This document shows, one piece after another, positions 51,426 to 60,065 of a stretch of DNA of 64,000 nt. The notes below the pieces were generated by a model. The model did no database searches. It was not told the DNA's origin and saw only the letters and a program-made list of their open reading frames with translations. Both the position numbers and the translations under genes were made by a program. Origin of the DNA: Levilactobacillus andaensis. GTDB taxonomy: Bacteria; Bacillota; Bacilli; Lactobacillales; Lactobacillaceae. The DNA lies in assembly GCF_016861695.1 (NCBI RefSeq), contig NZ_BOLP01000014.1, positions 1 through 64,000 of the forward strand, in the 5' to 3' direction. Positions within the stretch are counted from its first letter, which is position 1, and the number at the start of each line of letters is the position of its first letter.

Positions 51426-52217
51426 ATGGCACTAGATATTAGTGACGGCTGGAGCTTATTTCCGCTGGGTGGCAACACTGGCACAGCGTATATGGGCACG
51501 AAGGCGTCACAAAAGGTGTTCCTAAAACAAAACGCGTCACCGTTTCTTGCAGCACTTTCCGTCGAGGGAATCACCCCGCGGTTAGTGTGGACGAAACGCC
51601 TAGCTTCGGGGGACGTGATGACTGCCCAGGAATGGTTGAATGGCCGAACGTTGCATCGCAAAGAAATGCGCGAACAGCGGGTCGCGCGAATTCTTCACCG
51701 AGCGCATCACTCAAAACTGCTTCATGAAATGTTATTAAAAGTCGGCGGTCGTTCCACAACGCCCGCCCAGTTGTTAGCTCGCTTGCAACCCGCCTTAGCT
51801 GCGGATTTGCGCCAACATCCGCTGATTCAGTCAGCCTTTGCTAGCTTACAGGTTGAGCAGCCCCAACTGCCCGAGACGCACTATGAGGTTTGTCATGGTG
51901 ATTTAAATCATAAGAATTGGTTGTTGTCCGATCGCCAACGGTTATACTTGGTTGATTGGGATGCCGCAACGTTTGCTGATCCAGCATTCGACCTCGGGGC
52001 ACTACTCTGTGAGTACGTGCCGTTAGAGGAGTGGCAACGGTGGTTACAGGATTACGGCGAACGGTTGACACCGGACTTAACGTCTCGGGTGAACTGGTAT
52101 GCGCGGGTTCATTGCCTGAGCATCATTGCCGAGAGTTACCACCAACAACGCTTCCAAATTATGAATCAACATTTAATTTTATTAGAAAAGCTGACGAGAG
52201 AGTCAGTGACTGATTAG
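51426..52217 (+). CDS. Aminoglycoside/choline kinase-like phosphotransferase (YtmP type)
   Basis: 263 aa from ATG 51426 with GAGGAGGGG upstream. Protein-kinase-like fold: a glycine-containing start (LGGNTGTAYMG), a Lys near residue 36 for ATP, the catalytic loop CHGDLNHKNWLL near 158 and VDWDAATFADPAFDLGALL near 178 (metal-binding Asp). Position before trmB matches YtmP of Bacillus; the substrate is not known. Confidence 0.87.
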   Translation: MALDISDGWSLFPLGGNTGTAYMGTKASQKVFLKQNASPFLAALSVEGITPRLVWTKRLASGDVMTAQEWLNGRTLHRKEMREQRVARILHRAHHSKLLHEMLLKVGGRSTTPAQLLARLQPALAADLRQHPLIQSAFASLQVEQPQLPETHYEVCHGDLNHKNWLLSDRQRLYLVDWDAATFADPAFDLGALLCEYVPLEEWQRWLQDYGERLTPDLTSRVNWYARVHCLSIIAESYHQQRFQIMNQHLILLEKLTRESVTD

Positions 52218-52222
52218 AGACG

Positions 52223-52260
52223 TCGGCGGGAGCGGGGCAAACCTCGAGCCCGCCGTTGTT
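52223..52260 (+). terminator. Possible hairpin between ytmP-like gene and trmB
   Basis: CGGCGGG and CCCGCCG pair across a 22-nt GC-rich loop. The tail is TTGTTGTTT, so termination would be partial. Confidence 0.45.
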
Positions 52261-52297
52261 GTTTAGAACTTAGGAACAATCAAGGAGGAATTTTACG

Positions 52298-52945
52298 ATG
52301 CGTGTGCGAAACAAACCGTGGGCAAAGGACTATATTGAAGACCATGCCGACAAGATGGTCACGGAACCAGAACCACTGAAGGGTAACTGGCAGAGCCGTT
52401 TTCCAAGCGAACAACCCTTGTTTGTCGAAATTGGAACGGGGAAGGGCCAGTTCATCGTTGAAATGGCGCGGCAACATCCCGACCAGAACTTTATTGGGAT
52501 CGAAATTCAGATGTCCGTGATTGCGGCCGCCCTGAAGAAGGTCGTTGCCAGCGGTTTGACCAACATTCAAATGGTCCACACGGATGGTGAAGCCATCAAT
52601 ACCTTCTTTGACGCGGGTGAAGTGGCCGGCTTGTACCTGAACTTTTCCGATCCGTGGCCCAAGAGTCGCCATGCTAAACGCCGGCTGACGTCTCCCGTCT
52701 TCTTGGCCCACTATGCTGATGTTTTACAGCCTGAAGGTCAGATTCAATTCAAGACCGACAACCGCGGCCTCTTCGAATATTCCTTAGGGAGCCTCAACAA
52801 TTTCGGCTTGGTCTTTGATGGTGTCTGGTTGGACCTGCACGCCGCAACCGATGGCGTGGAAGACATTGAGACTGAATACGAGCAAAAATTCTCGGCTAAG
52901 GGACCAATCTATCAAGTGATTGCGCACTTCCCGAAGGCTGAATAA
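52298..52945 (+). CDS. trmB: tRNA (guanine-N7)-methyltransferase
   Basis: 215 aa. Makes m7G46 in tRNA with SAM. Motifs: VEIGTGKGQFI near residue 42 (SAM loop), NFIGIEIQMSV near 68, then NFSDPWPKSRHAKRRLT near 118, the TrmB signature. AGGAGG precedes the ATG. Confidence 0.96.
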   Translation: MRVRNKPWAKDYIEDHADKMVTEPEPLKGNWQSRFPSEQPLFVEIGTGKGQFIVEMARQHPDQNFIGIEIQMSVIAAALKKVVASGLTNIQMVHTDGEAINTFFDAGEVAGLYLNFSDPWPKSRHAKRRLTSPVFLAHYADVLQPEGQIQFKTDNRGLFEYSLGSLNNFGLVFDGVWLDLHAATDGVEDIETEYEQKFSAKGPIYQVIAHFPKAE

Positions 52946-52955
52946 ATATGAATCG

Positions 52956-52994
52956 AAGAATCGCGATTGTCGAGTTTAGGCAGTGGCGATTTTT
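52956..52994 (+). terminator. Weak terminator after trmB
   Basis: AAGAATCGC pairs with GCGATTTTT across a 21-nt loop, followed by GTTT. Confidence 0.4.
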
Positions 52995-53076
52995 GTTTAC
53001 AATTAAATTTATTTTGAGTATAAAAAATGGTTCACAACCCTTTACGGAGTTAGTCAGTGTAAAGGGGATGGGAGCC

Positions 53077-54174
53077 ATGCTAATTGCGTTGGTGGATCAA
53101 AAATTAGTTGATGCTCAGGATGCCGCTCGGCGCAATGACTATTGCTGTCCCGCATGTCATGAGACCGTGATTCTTCATCATGGGACCCGAGTACAACCGT
53201 ACTTTGCGCACAAGAGCCTGGGAGACTGCGCGGTGGCGACGGAGGGCGAGACGCAGCAACATGTCTTAGGCAAACGGCAATTGGCAGAATTTTTCCGTGG
53301 TTGGGGTCCGGTGACACTTGAGAAAATCTTGCCGAAAATTCAGCAGCGTGCTGACTGTTGGGTCGCCCGTGATCATCCTGTCGCGGTAGAATTTCAATGC
53401 AGTCCGATCAGCTCCGAACAGGTGGCTCAGCGGACTGCCGGGTATCGTCAATTGGGTGTCTATCCCTGTTGGTTATTGGGGGAACGCTTTGCCCGCCAGA
53501 AAATAGGTTGGTCCCTGATTGACCGGTTTGCCAGTCCGTTACGTGGTTGGGGACTGTGCCTGCTCTTTTGGGATGTGGGTCGTCAACAGATTCGGCTGAT
53601 CCATCACCTCTATCAAGATGCTACGGGAACTTATGGTTATTGGCAGAGTTGGGTGGCTAGCTTGGCAGAACTGGAGGTGGGAAATCAGCGGCGGCTGTGG
53701 ATACCACCAATCAATGTTCGTCAATTTCGGCACGACTTAGACCAAAAACTCTTGCGGGCGACTCCCGCCTTACGTCCGTTGCAAGAGACACTGTATCTGC
53801 ATGGGCACCACTTAGCGGGCTTTCCGACGGTCTTTGTGACCCAGCGCGTGACGCCACCGTTATTTGGTCAGGGGCTCCTGGTGTGGCGGGCGGTCGTGGG
53901 TGCTTGGATGTTTGCCTTGCGCGGCGAGGTCTTAACACCGGCCACAGTGGAACGGCTGGCCGAGCAAGGATTGGCATTGATTGGTGGCCACTTACAAGCC
54001 GGTCGATTCGATGGCAAGGAGGGATTAGCCCGTGCGCAACATGATTTTGTACAGGACTTGGTCAACGGCGGCTATTTTGTGCGGGTAAAAACCGGTTGGC
54101 AAATTAACGCAGAACCCCAATGGGCCGCCGATTATACGGCATGGTTAAAAAATGATGAGAAAAAGTTAGGCTAA
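53077..54174 (+). CDS. coiA: Competence protein CoiA-like nuclease
   Basis: 365 aa from ATG 53077, with AAAGGGG 9 nt upstream; frame extends to 52948 but without a ribosome site. N-terminal zinc-type CCPACHE with HHG..PYFAH near residue 40-50, then the nuclease core: E near 58, H near 62 and AVEFQCSPIS near 105, which is the CoiA/endonuclease-like E-x-Q motif. Required for transformation in streptococci. Presence next to pepF is the usual Firmicutes order. No ComX box was convincing upstream. Confidence 0.88.
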   Translation: MLIALVDQKLVDAQDAARRNDYCCPACHETVILHHGTRVQPYFAHKSLGDCAVATEGETQQHVLGKRQLAEFFRGWGPVTLEKILPKIQQRADCWVARDHPVAVEFQCSPISSEQVAQRTAGYRQLGVYPCWLLGERFARQKIGWSLIDRFASPLRGWGLCLLFWDVGRQQIRLIHHLYQDATGTYGYWQSWVASLAELEVGNQRRLWIPPINVRQFRHDLDQKLLRATPALRPLQETLYLHGHHLAGFPTVFVTQRVTPPLFGQGLLVWRAVVGAWMFALRGEVLTPATVERLAEQGLALIGGHLQAGRFDGKEGLARAQHDFVQDLVNGGYFVRVKTGWQINAEPQWAADYTAWLKNDEKKLG

Positions 54175-54237
54175 ATGGCCAAATAATGAGATGAAAGTGG
54201 TAGACTATTATTATGCAAAATTAAGGAGGACGAAAAT

Positions 54238-56046
54238 ATGAAGCAAATTCCCGCACGTTCAGCGGTTCCAACCGAGTTAACTTGGGATCTGACCCCCATT
54301 TTCCCCGATGACGCAGCCTTTAAGGCCGCCGTTAGCGACATCCAGCAGGCAGCCAAGCAAGCGGCCGAATTAAAAGGTCAACTGGCCAAGAGTGGTCAAG
54401 ACCTCTATCAAGTCACGGTAACGGTCTTTGACCTGAACCGCAAGTTGGAACGGGCATATGTGTACGCCTCTCTGAAAAATGATCAGGATACCGGCGATGC
54501 TAATGCCCAGGCACTTTCTGGTCAGGCAGACAACCTGATTGCCACCGTTTCATCGGCGACATCTTGGTTTGAACCCGAAGTCTTAGCCTTACCAGAAGCA
54601 GATCTACAAGCTCTGATCGACGCAGAACCAAAGTTAGCAGCGTATCAACACTACTTTGATGTGTTAGGTCAGCAACGTGACCACACCTTATCTGCTGCCG
54701 AAGAAAAGTTACTGGCAGGCGCGAGTGACATTTTTGCTGCCTCATCGAAGACGTATAGTGTCTTAAGCGATGCCGACTTGAAGTTCCCCGTCGTTCAAGA
54801 TGAAGAGGGCAACGACGTCCAACTGTCAGAAGGTCTTTATGGGGTCTTACTGCAGTCGACCATGCCTAGCGTTCGTAAACAGGCCTTTGAGGCACTCTAC
54901 AGTGTCTACCAACAGTTCCGTCATACGTTTGCTTCAACGCTGTCTAGCGAGGTTAAAACGCATAATTTCGGTGCCGAGGTTCGGCATTATGGCAGTGCGC
55001 GTGAAGCAGCTATGAGTGCGAACAATGTTCCCGCCGTTGTGTATGACACCTTGGTCAAGTCGGTCAACGCTCATTTGGATTCCTTACACCGCTACGTTGG
55101 TTTGCGGAAGGAAATTTTAGGGTTAGAGGATCTACATTTCTACGACCTCTATACGCCGATCACGGGTGAACCTAGCTTGAGCTACACCTATGAAGAGGCA
55201 CAACAAGAAGCCTTGAAGGCATTAGCCGTCTTAGGTCCAGATTATGTGGCTAACGTACAGAAGATGTTCGACAGTCGGGCCATTGATGTCGTTGAAAACA
55301 AGGGCAAGCGGACTGGTGCATACTCCGGTGGGATGTACGACACGAAGCCATATATCTTACTGAACTGGCAAGATAGTCTGGAAAGTCTGTTCACGCTGGT
55401 TCATGAAATGGGCCACAGCATGCACAGTCACTATACCCGGACGAACCAACCTTATCAGTACGGCGATTACTCGATCTTTGTGGCCGAAATTGCGTCCACA
55501 ACGAACGAAAACCTCTTAACGGATTACCTGTTGAAGACGCAGACCGATCCGCAAGTTCGCGCTTACGTTCTGAACCATTACCTGGACGGCTTCAAGGGGA
55601 CGGTTTACCGTCAAACCCAATTCGCCGAATTCGAAGACTACATTCACCAACAGGCTGCGGCCGGTGAAACGTTGACGGCCGACTTCATGAGCAAATTCTA
55701 TGGTGACTTGAACGCCCGTTACTATGGTGACAACTTAGCTAAGGACCCTCAGATTGCTGATGAATGGACCCGGATTCCTCATTTCTATTACAACTACTAC
55801 GTTTACCAATACGCGACTGGCTTTGCAGCCGCAACGACGCTCTCACAACGGATCTTGAGTGGGGATGACGCCAAGCGCGATGCGTACCTGACCTACCTGA
55901 AGTCTGGGAGCTCAGCATTACCATTAGACGTGATGCGTAAGGCCGGCGTTGACATGACCCAACCAGATTACTTGGAAACAGCCTTCGCCACTTTCGACAA
56001 GCGCTTAGCTGAGTTCAACGAGTTAGCTCACCAACTGAAGAAATAA
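54238..56046 (+). CDS. pepF: Oligoendopeptidase F (M3B)
   Basis: 602 aa, the usual length. Zinc site HEMGH near residue 389 with the downstream Glu in FVAEIASTTNE. Helical N-terminal half covers the active site of this family. Cuts peptides of about 7-17 residues in the cytosol. AAGGAGGAC precedes the ATG. Repeat A5 starts 10 nt after the stop with no terminator between. Confidence 0.96.
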   Translation: MKQIPARSAVPTELTWDLTPIFPDDAAFKAAVSDIQQAAKQAAELKGQLAKSGQDLYQVTVTVFDLNRKLERAYVYASLKNDQDTGDANAQALSGQADNLIATVSSATSWFEPEVLALPEADLQALIDAEPKLAAYQHYFDVLGQQRDHTLSAAEEKLLAGASDIFAASSKTYSVLSDADLKFPVVQDEEGNDVQLSEGLYGVLLQSTMPSVRKQAFEALYSVYQQFRHTFASTLSSEVKTHNFGAEVRHYGSAREAAMSANNVPAVVYDTLVKSVNAHLDSLHRYVGLRKEILGLEDLHFYDLYTPITGEPSLSYTYEEAQQEALKALAVLGPDYVANVQKMFDSRAIDVVENKGKRTGAYSGGMYDTKPYILLNWQDSLESLFTLVHEMGHSMHSHYTRTNQPYQYGDYSIFVAEIASTTNENLLTDYLLKTQTDPQVRAYVLNHYLDGFKGTVYRQTQFAEFEDYIHQQAAAGETLTADFMSKFYGDLNARYYGDNLAKDPQIADEWTRIPHFYYNYYVYQYATGFAAATTLSQRILSGDDAKRDAYLTYLKSGSSALPLDVMRKAGVDMTQPDYLETAFATFDKRLAEFNELAHQLKK

Positions 56047-56055
56047 GCGGTATTT

Positions 56056-56228
56056 TCGCCTTACCGGTCACCAGATATGGGCTGGAACGGTGCGAACACA
56101 ACTTGAAGCCTCGAAAAACGCGAGTCTTCAAGCTTGGTTTTCTACTAAGCCAGCAGGAAAATTCACCTGCTAACTAAGTAGAACGACGCGCCTGAGCCCA
56201 TATCTGGCGACCTCTCGGCTTACATGGT
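56056..56228 (+). repeat. Repeat A, full copy (A5)
   Basis: Closing helix CCAGATATGGGCT/AGCCCATATCTGG, first arm CTTGAAGCCTCG/CGCGAGTCTTCAAG, second arm TTCTACT/AGTAGAA with inner AGCAGG/CCTGCT. It forms the immediate 3' untranslated region of pepF. Repeat B10 follows 94 nt later. Confidence 0.88.
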
Positions 56229-56321
56229 TGCTCTCTTATGACTGAGATAAAAACTGTTATCAGTCGAGCCGTAAGATTTTACGACACACAATTGTTCAAT
56301 GATTGTTGTGGCAGAGCACCA

Positions 56322-56517
56322 TCGGAGCCGGAGGCGGCCAGGGGTGTAGCCAGCCGTGGTAATGGCGTTGGCTGGCGTTCCTTGCTAGCCTACACCATGG
56401 GCGAATTTGAAGACACGTGGTCTTGGCGTGGCTTCAAATCGAGCGAGAAGACTGGTGTTCTTCCAGCCTGAAGCGTCCCCACAGCAGGCGGAATCCCTGG
56501 CAGCCGCAGTGCGGCCA
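56322..56517 (+). repeat. Repeat B, full copy (B10)
   Basis: From CGGAGCCGGAGGCGGCC to GCAGCCGCAGTGCGGCC. ATTTGAAGACACG/CGTGGCTTCAAAT arm and AGACTGG/CCAGCCT hairpin are visible. Closing pairs GCGGCCAGGG/CCCTGGCAGCCGC. Confidence 0.87.
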
Positions 56518-56533
56518 AATAAAACCGTAAAAC

Positions 56534-56577
56534 ACAAAATGACCACACTATCCAGAGAGGTAGGGTGGTCATTTTGT
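56534..56577. terminator. Bidirectional terminator
   Basis: ACAAAATGACCAC pairs with GTGGTCATTTTGT, loop region with inner CT/AG pairs. Serves degV on the minus strand and anything reading through from pepF. Confidence 0.8.
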
Positions 56578-56592
56578 ATGGTTATCTCATTT

Positions 56593-57453
56593 TTAGAAGG
56601 ATTGCCAGTCGCGTTGCCACAGCAAGCCCATCGTTTTTTCACCGGTATGGACGCTGATGGCGGGCCCGAGTTGGCTCTGGGAGATGCGGACCTCGGGATA
56701 TTGTTCCGTTAGCTCGGCGGTCCAGGCATCGGCCAGTTCGGCGTTATTGGCATTGATGACGGTTGCGTGGAGAGAATAGTCGGTAGTTTTCAGCGACTCC
56801 TCCAAGCGGTCAGTCATGTAATGGAAGGCTTTCTTCATGGTCCGTTCCTTGCCAATGGCGATAATTTGCCCGGCATCGTTAAACGTCAGGAGGGGCTTGA
56901 TGTTGAGCAGATTACCAATGATTGCGGAACGATTGCTGAGCCGGCCAGTTCTGGCGAGGTGACTCAGATTATCGACGGCAAAGTAGACCTGCATGGTACT
57001 CCGTAGATTTTCCAGTTCTGGAACGATGTCAGCGGCTTTATCACCGTTAGCGACCATTTCACCAGCGAGCAGGCAAAGGTTGGCCTCGCCAGCGCTGGCA
57101 ACCAATGAGTCGACTGGATAGATGTGCGCCTTGGTATAGGTCTGACAGAACATCTTGAGGTTACTCATGAATGAGGTGATCCCACTGGATAGGTGGATTG
57201 AAATAATTTCGTCAAACCCCTGCGCGGCTAGCTTGTCATAGGCTTCTTCAATCTGACCTAGGGAGACCTGAGCTGTCGTTGGTAACTCGTTATCCGTGTT
57301 TAGATAGTCGTAGAAGGTCTGTAGGCTCAACTCGGATTCCGGATACTGGTGGTCGCCTAGAATGACTGTGATCGGTAAAACGACGATATGGTATTGTGCA
57401 ACCTGAGCAGGCGTCAGGTAAGAAGCAGTGTCCGTAACGATGGCAGTTGGCAT
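56593..57453 (-). CDS. DegV family fatty-acid-binding protein (FakB-like)
   Basis: 286 aa beginning MPTAIVTDTASYLTP (the T-D-T-A/S start of DegV). Lipid-contact motif T-A-Q-V-S near 58 and I-H-L-S-S-G-I-T near 81 follow; V-D-S-L-V-A-S-A-G near 110 completes the pattern. FakB proteins present fatty acids to the kinase FakA for phosphorylation. AAGGGGAT precedes the ATG. Single gene. Confidence 0.9.
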   Translation of the reverse strand: MPTAIVTDTASYLTPAQVAQYHIVVLPITVILGDHQYPESELSLQTFYDYLNTDNELPTTAQVSLGQIEEAYDKLAAQGFDEIISIHLSSGITSFMSNLKMFCQTYTKAHIYPVDSLVASAGEANLCLLAGEMVANGDKAADIVPELENLRSTMQVYFAVDNLSHLARTGRLSNRSAIIGNLLNIKPLLTFNDAGQIIAIGKERTMKKAFHYMTDRLEESLKTTDYSLHATVINANNAELADAWTAELTEQYPEVRISQSQLGPAISVHTGEKTMGLLWQRDWQSF

Positions 57454-57543
57454 AATTTATCCCCTTGCTCTCAAAAATAGTTGGGTCAATCATACCATAT
57501 TGCCAGCAGATTTGATATTAGGGAAGTCAACAAATTAACGGGC

Positions 57544-57582
57544 AAAAAAATGTTGCTTCCCAAAGTGCAGGAAGCAACATTT
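57544..57582 (-). terminator. Terminator of spxH
   Basis: AAATGTTGCTTCC/GGAAGCAACATTT with TTTTTTT on the minus strand. Confidence 0.9.
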
Positions 57583-57626
57583 ACGAATGGTTCGATTAGT
57601 AATTACGTAAAACGATTCAGCAGGCG

Positions 57627-58277
57627 TTATAGAACGTGAAGATTGGGGTGATAGTTACTCCCCCCTGATGAAGCTGCTTGGCGGTTCGATGTGTAAGTTG
57701 GTTCGGCCATTAACGTTTCCTTAGTCGCCACCCCTTGACTCTCGCAGACATCGCAGAGGGACTCATAGGTCACGTCATTGAGCAGGAGGCCACATTGCGA
57801 GACATCGCAGTTGAAGATGACCGCGGATGAGGACTGCTCGATTTTCATCTCAGCAGCTAACTTTTGATCGGTTTGGAAAGCCTGCTTGGCCAAGTCGGAT
57901 TGGCAGTCTTCCGTAAACATATCTAGGTCAAGATGACATTTCTTAGCCAGAGTTAACACTAAGTCATTGGAAAATTTTTGATGGTCGTTCACCACGGCCA
58001 TTTGCATGTTTAAGAGGAAATCGCGCCCCTTGCGTTTGCCCTGAAAGAGGGCCGCCTTATAGGCGAGAATGGCTTGATAGTAAACGTTGAAAAAGGCGTT
58101 TCGTTCAGCCAAAGTGGGGTGCACGGGCAAGGCCTGTTCAATGATCTGCTGGTTCAGCAACGGAACAAATTGAAACGACACCTTGCTATTGAGATGATCA
58201 GCCAACTTCATAATATTACGCTCGGAACGCATACAGCGAGCGCCTAATGGGTTGACGAACAAATAGACTTCTAACAC
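57627..58277 (-). CDS. spxH: SpxH/YjbH-like ClpXP adaptor (DsbA-like fold)
   Basis: 216 aa from GTG 58277, with GGAGGA 6 nt upstream; this start gives MLEVYLFVNPLGARC. The DsbA-like thioredoxin fold is recognisable in YLFVNPLGARCMRSE, where a second active-site Cys is missing, so a catalytic disulphide exchange is unlikely. The C-terminal part has scattered Cys (CDVSQCG, CDVCESQG). In Bacillus YjbH feeds Spx to ClpXP; neighbour relQ-nadK-rluD supports orthology. Confidence 0.87.
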   Translation of the reverse strand: MLEVYLFVNPLGARCMRSERNIMKLADHLNSKVSFQFVPLLNQQIIEQALPVHPTLAERNAFFNVYYQAILAYKAALFQGKRKGRDFLLNMQMAVVNDHQKFSNDLVLTLAKKCHLDLDMFTEDCQSDLAKQAFQTDQKLAAEMKIEQSSSAVIFNCDVSQCGLLLNDVTYESLCDVCESQGVATKETLMAEPTYTSNRQAASSGGSNYHPNLHVL

Positions 58278-58602
58278 ATTGCTTCCTCCTATACTCGTTC
58301 GAATTGGCAATCAGCAAGGGTCGCCAAACAAAAAGTAACAATACCACTACATTAGCAAAATTTCAAAAAATAGCAATCAGAACGTTTGTTTGAGGTGAAG
58401 ACCGTTCGTTTAAAACGCAACCTAATCATGCAACATTTTCTTGGCGAGGTAAAGCTAAACGCCTCGTAAAAGTCACGGGTCACCCAGATTGGGCCGCTAG
58501 TGAAATTCTTAACGAATTCGAGGAGTAATTACTCTCAGTTGGGGCTAAATTATGGTAGAATCGAAAGATAAGACGTGTAATTAAGGTTGGGGGATAGTCG
58601 TC
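58278..58602. other. Divergent spxH-relQ intergenic region
   Basis: 325 nt. A TGGTAGAAT box near 58553-58561 is a likely extended -10 for relQ. A small GAGG/CCTC hairpin near 58446-58468 is the only other structure. No gene seen. Confidence 0.5.
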
Positions 58603-59259
58603 ATGATAACGAATTGGGATCAATTTTTATTGCCCTATCAACAGGCCGTGAGCGAGCTGAAAGTTAAGCTCCGCGGTATCAGAAAGCAGTTCGAGAACCG
58701 CAACGAGCGTCCGCCGATAGAGTTTGTCACCGGGCGCGTCAAGCCGGTCCCCAGCATTAAAGAAAAGATGTCACGCCGGCACGTCGCCGAGGAGCGGCTG
58801 GAACAGGATATGCAAGACATTGCGGGTCTACGAATCATGTGCCAATTTGTCGAGGATATTTACCAGGTCGTCGATCTCTTACGGCAACGGACCGATTTAA
58901 CCATTTTGGAGGAACGGGATTATATCCATAATGAAAAGCCGAGTGGCTACCGTTCTTACCATATTGTCATCGAATACCCAGTCCAACTGGTGACCGGTGA
59001 GAAAAAAATCCTAGCTGAAATTCAAGTGCGGACGTTGGCCATGAACTTCTGGGCCACCATCGAGCATTCTTTAAATTATAAGTACCAAGGTGACTTCCCG
59101 GCTGAATTGAGTGCACGACTGCAACGCGCTGCGGAGGCCGCATTTAAGCTGGACACGGAAATGTCCGAAATTCGAGAAGAGATTCAGGAGGCCCAACACT
59201 ACATCACGCCACCACGGGATGATGACGGGGCAACACCTTCTCAGCATAAGGAAGATTGA
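58603..59259 (+). CDS. relQ: Small alarmone synthetase RelQ (GTP pyrophosphokinase)
   Basis: 218 aa, synthetase-only (no HD hydrolase domain). Makes (p)ppGpp from ATP and GDP/GTP. Motifs: [16 protein letters not shown] near residue 40, [16 protein letters not shown] near 71, [12 protein letters not shown] near 112, [23 protein letters not shown] near 141. Start ATG with GGGGGAT upstream. Overlaps or abuts nadK, an arrangement shared by Firmicutes (yjbM-ppnK-yjbO). Confidence 0.95.
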   Translation: MITNWDQFLLPYQQAVSELKVKLRGIRKQFENRNERPPIEFVTGRVKPVPSIKEKMSRRHVAEERLEQDMQDIAGLRIMCQFVEDIYQVVDLLRQRTDLTILEERDYIHNEKPSGYRSYHIVIEYPVQLVTGEKKILAEIQVRTLAMNFWATIEHSLNYKYQGDFPAELSARLQRAAEAAFKLDTEMSEIREEIQEAQHYITPPRDDDGATPSQHKED

Positions 59260-59261
59260 GT

Positions 59262-60065
59262 ATGAAAGTTTCCATTTTTAGCAATAACGGTCCTTCTTCG
59301 CAAAAAGTGGCGACCGCTTTAAAAGACGGGCTCACCGCGGCTCACGTCACACTCGATAGTCTGGACCCAGATATCGTGGTCACGGTCGGGGGGGATGGCA
59401 CGTTGCTATCTGCCTTTCACCATTACAACGACCGGCTGGATAAGATTCGCTTCGTCGGAATCCACACGGGCCACTTAGGGTTTTACACGGATTGGCGCGA
59501 CTATGAGGTCCAAGAGCTGATTAAGAGTTTGGTCAACGACAACGGGCAAAGTGTCAGCTATCCGCTATTAACGATTCAGGTGGAGTACGCGGATGGGACC
59601 CATCCTGACCAGGCGCTCGCGCTGAACGAATCGACCATTAAGAAGGTCTCTGGAACCATGGTTGCCGATGTTTACATTAAAGGTGAGTTCTTCGAGAGTT
59701 TTCGGGGCGATGGCCTGTGTATCTCAACGCCGACCGGCTCGACGGCGTACAACAAGTCCGTTGGGGGCGCCGTTTTGAACCCGCAATTTAATGCCGTGCA
59801 AATGGCAGAAATTGCATCGATCAACAATCTGGTCTTTAGAACGCTGGGGTCGCCGTTGATCATCCCGGCTGATGAGTGGATTCGCATTGAACCCACTAAC
59901 GCCGCGGACAACGTGTTGATGTGTGATCAACTCAGTATTGAAGGACGGCCCATCAAGGCCATTTCCTATCGAATCGCACGGCAACGGATCGCGTTTGCTG
60001 AGTACCGGCATACCCATTTCTGGCAACGGGTCGAGGCGTCCTTTATTGGGCGGGAGCAACCGTGA
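59262..60065 (+). CDS. nadK: NAD kinase
   Basis: 267 aa from ATG 59262 (AAGGAAG 8 nt upstream, inside the end of relQ). Phosphorylates NAD to NADP. Motifs [13 protein letters not shown] near residue 45, NEST near 124 and [17 protein letters not shown] near 155. ATP- or polyphosphate-using type not readable. Its TGA shares one base with the rluD ATG. Confidence 0.96.
   Translation: MKVSIFSNNGPSSQKVATALKDGLTAAHVTLDSLDPDIVVTVGGDGTLLSAFHHYNDRLDKIRFVGIHTGHLGFYTDWRDYEVQELIKSLVNDNGQSVSYPLLTIQVEYADGTHPDQALALNESTIKKVSGTMVADVYIKGEFFESFRGDGLCISTPTGSTAYNKSVGGAVLNPQFNAVQMAEIASINNLVFRTLGSPLIIPADEWIRIEPTNAADNVLMCDQLSIEGRPIKAISYRIARQRIAFAEYRHTHFWQRVEASFIGREQP

Noticed and set aside
56238-56712. Frames of 60-101 codons after pepF on both strands
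   Set aside because: They are translations of repeat B10 and the degV terminator; the same strings recur at other B copies in different frames.
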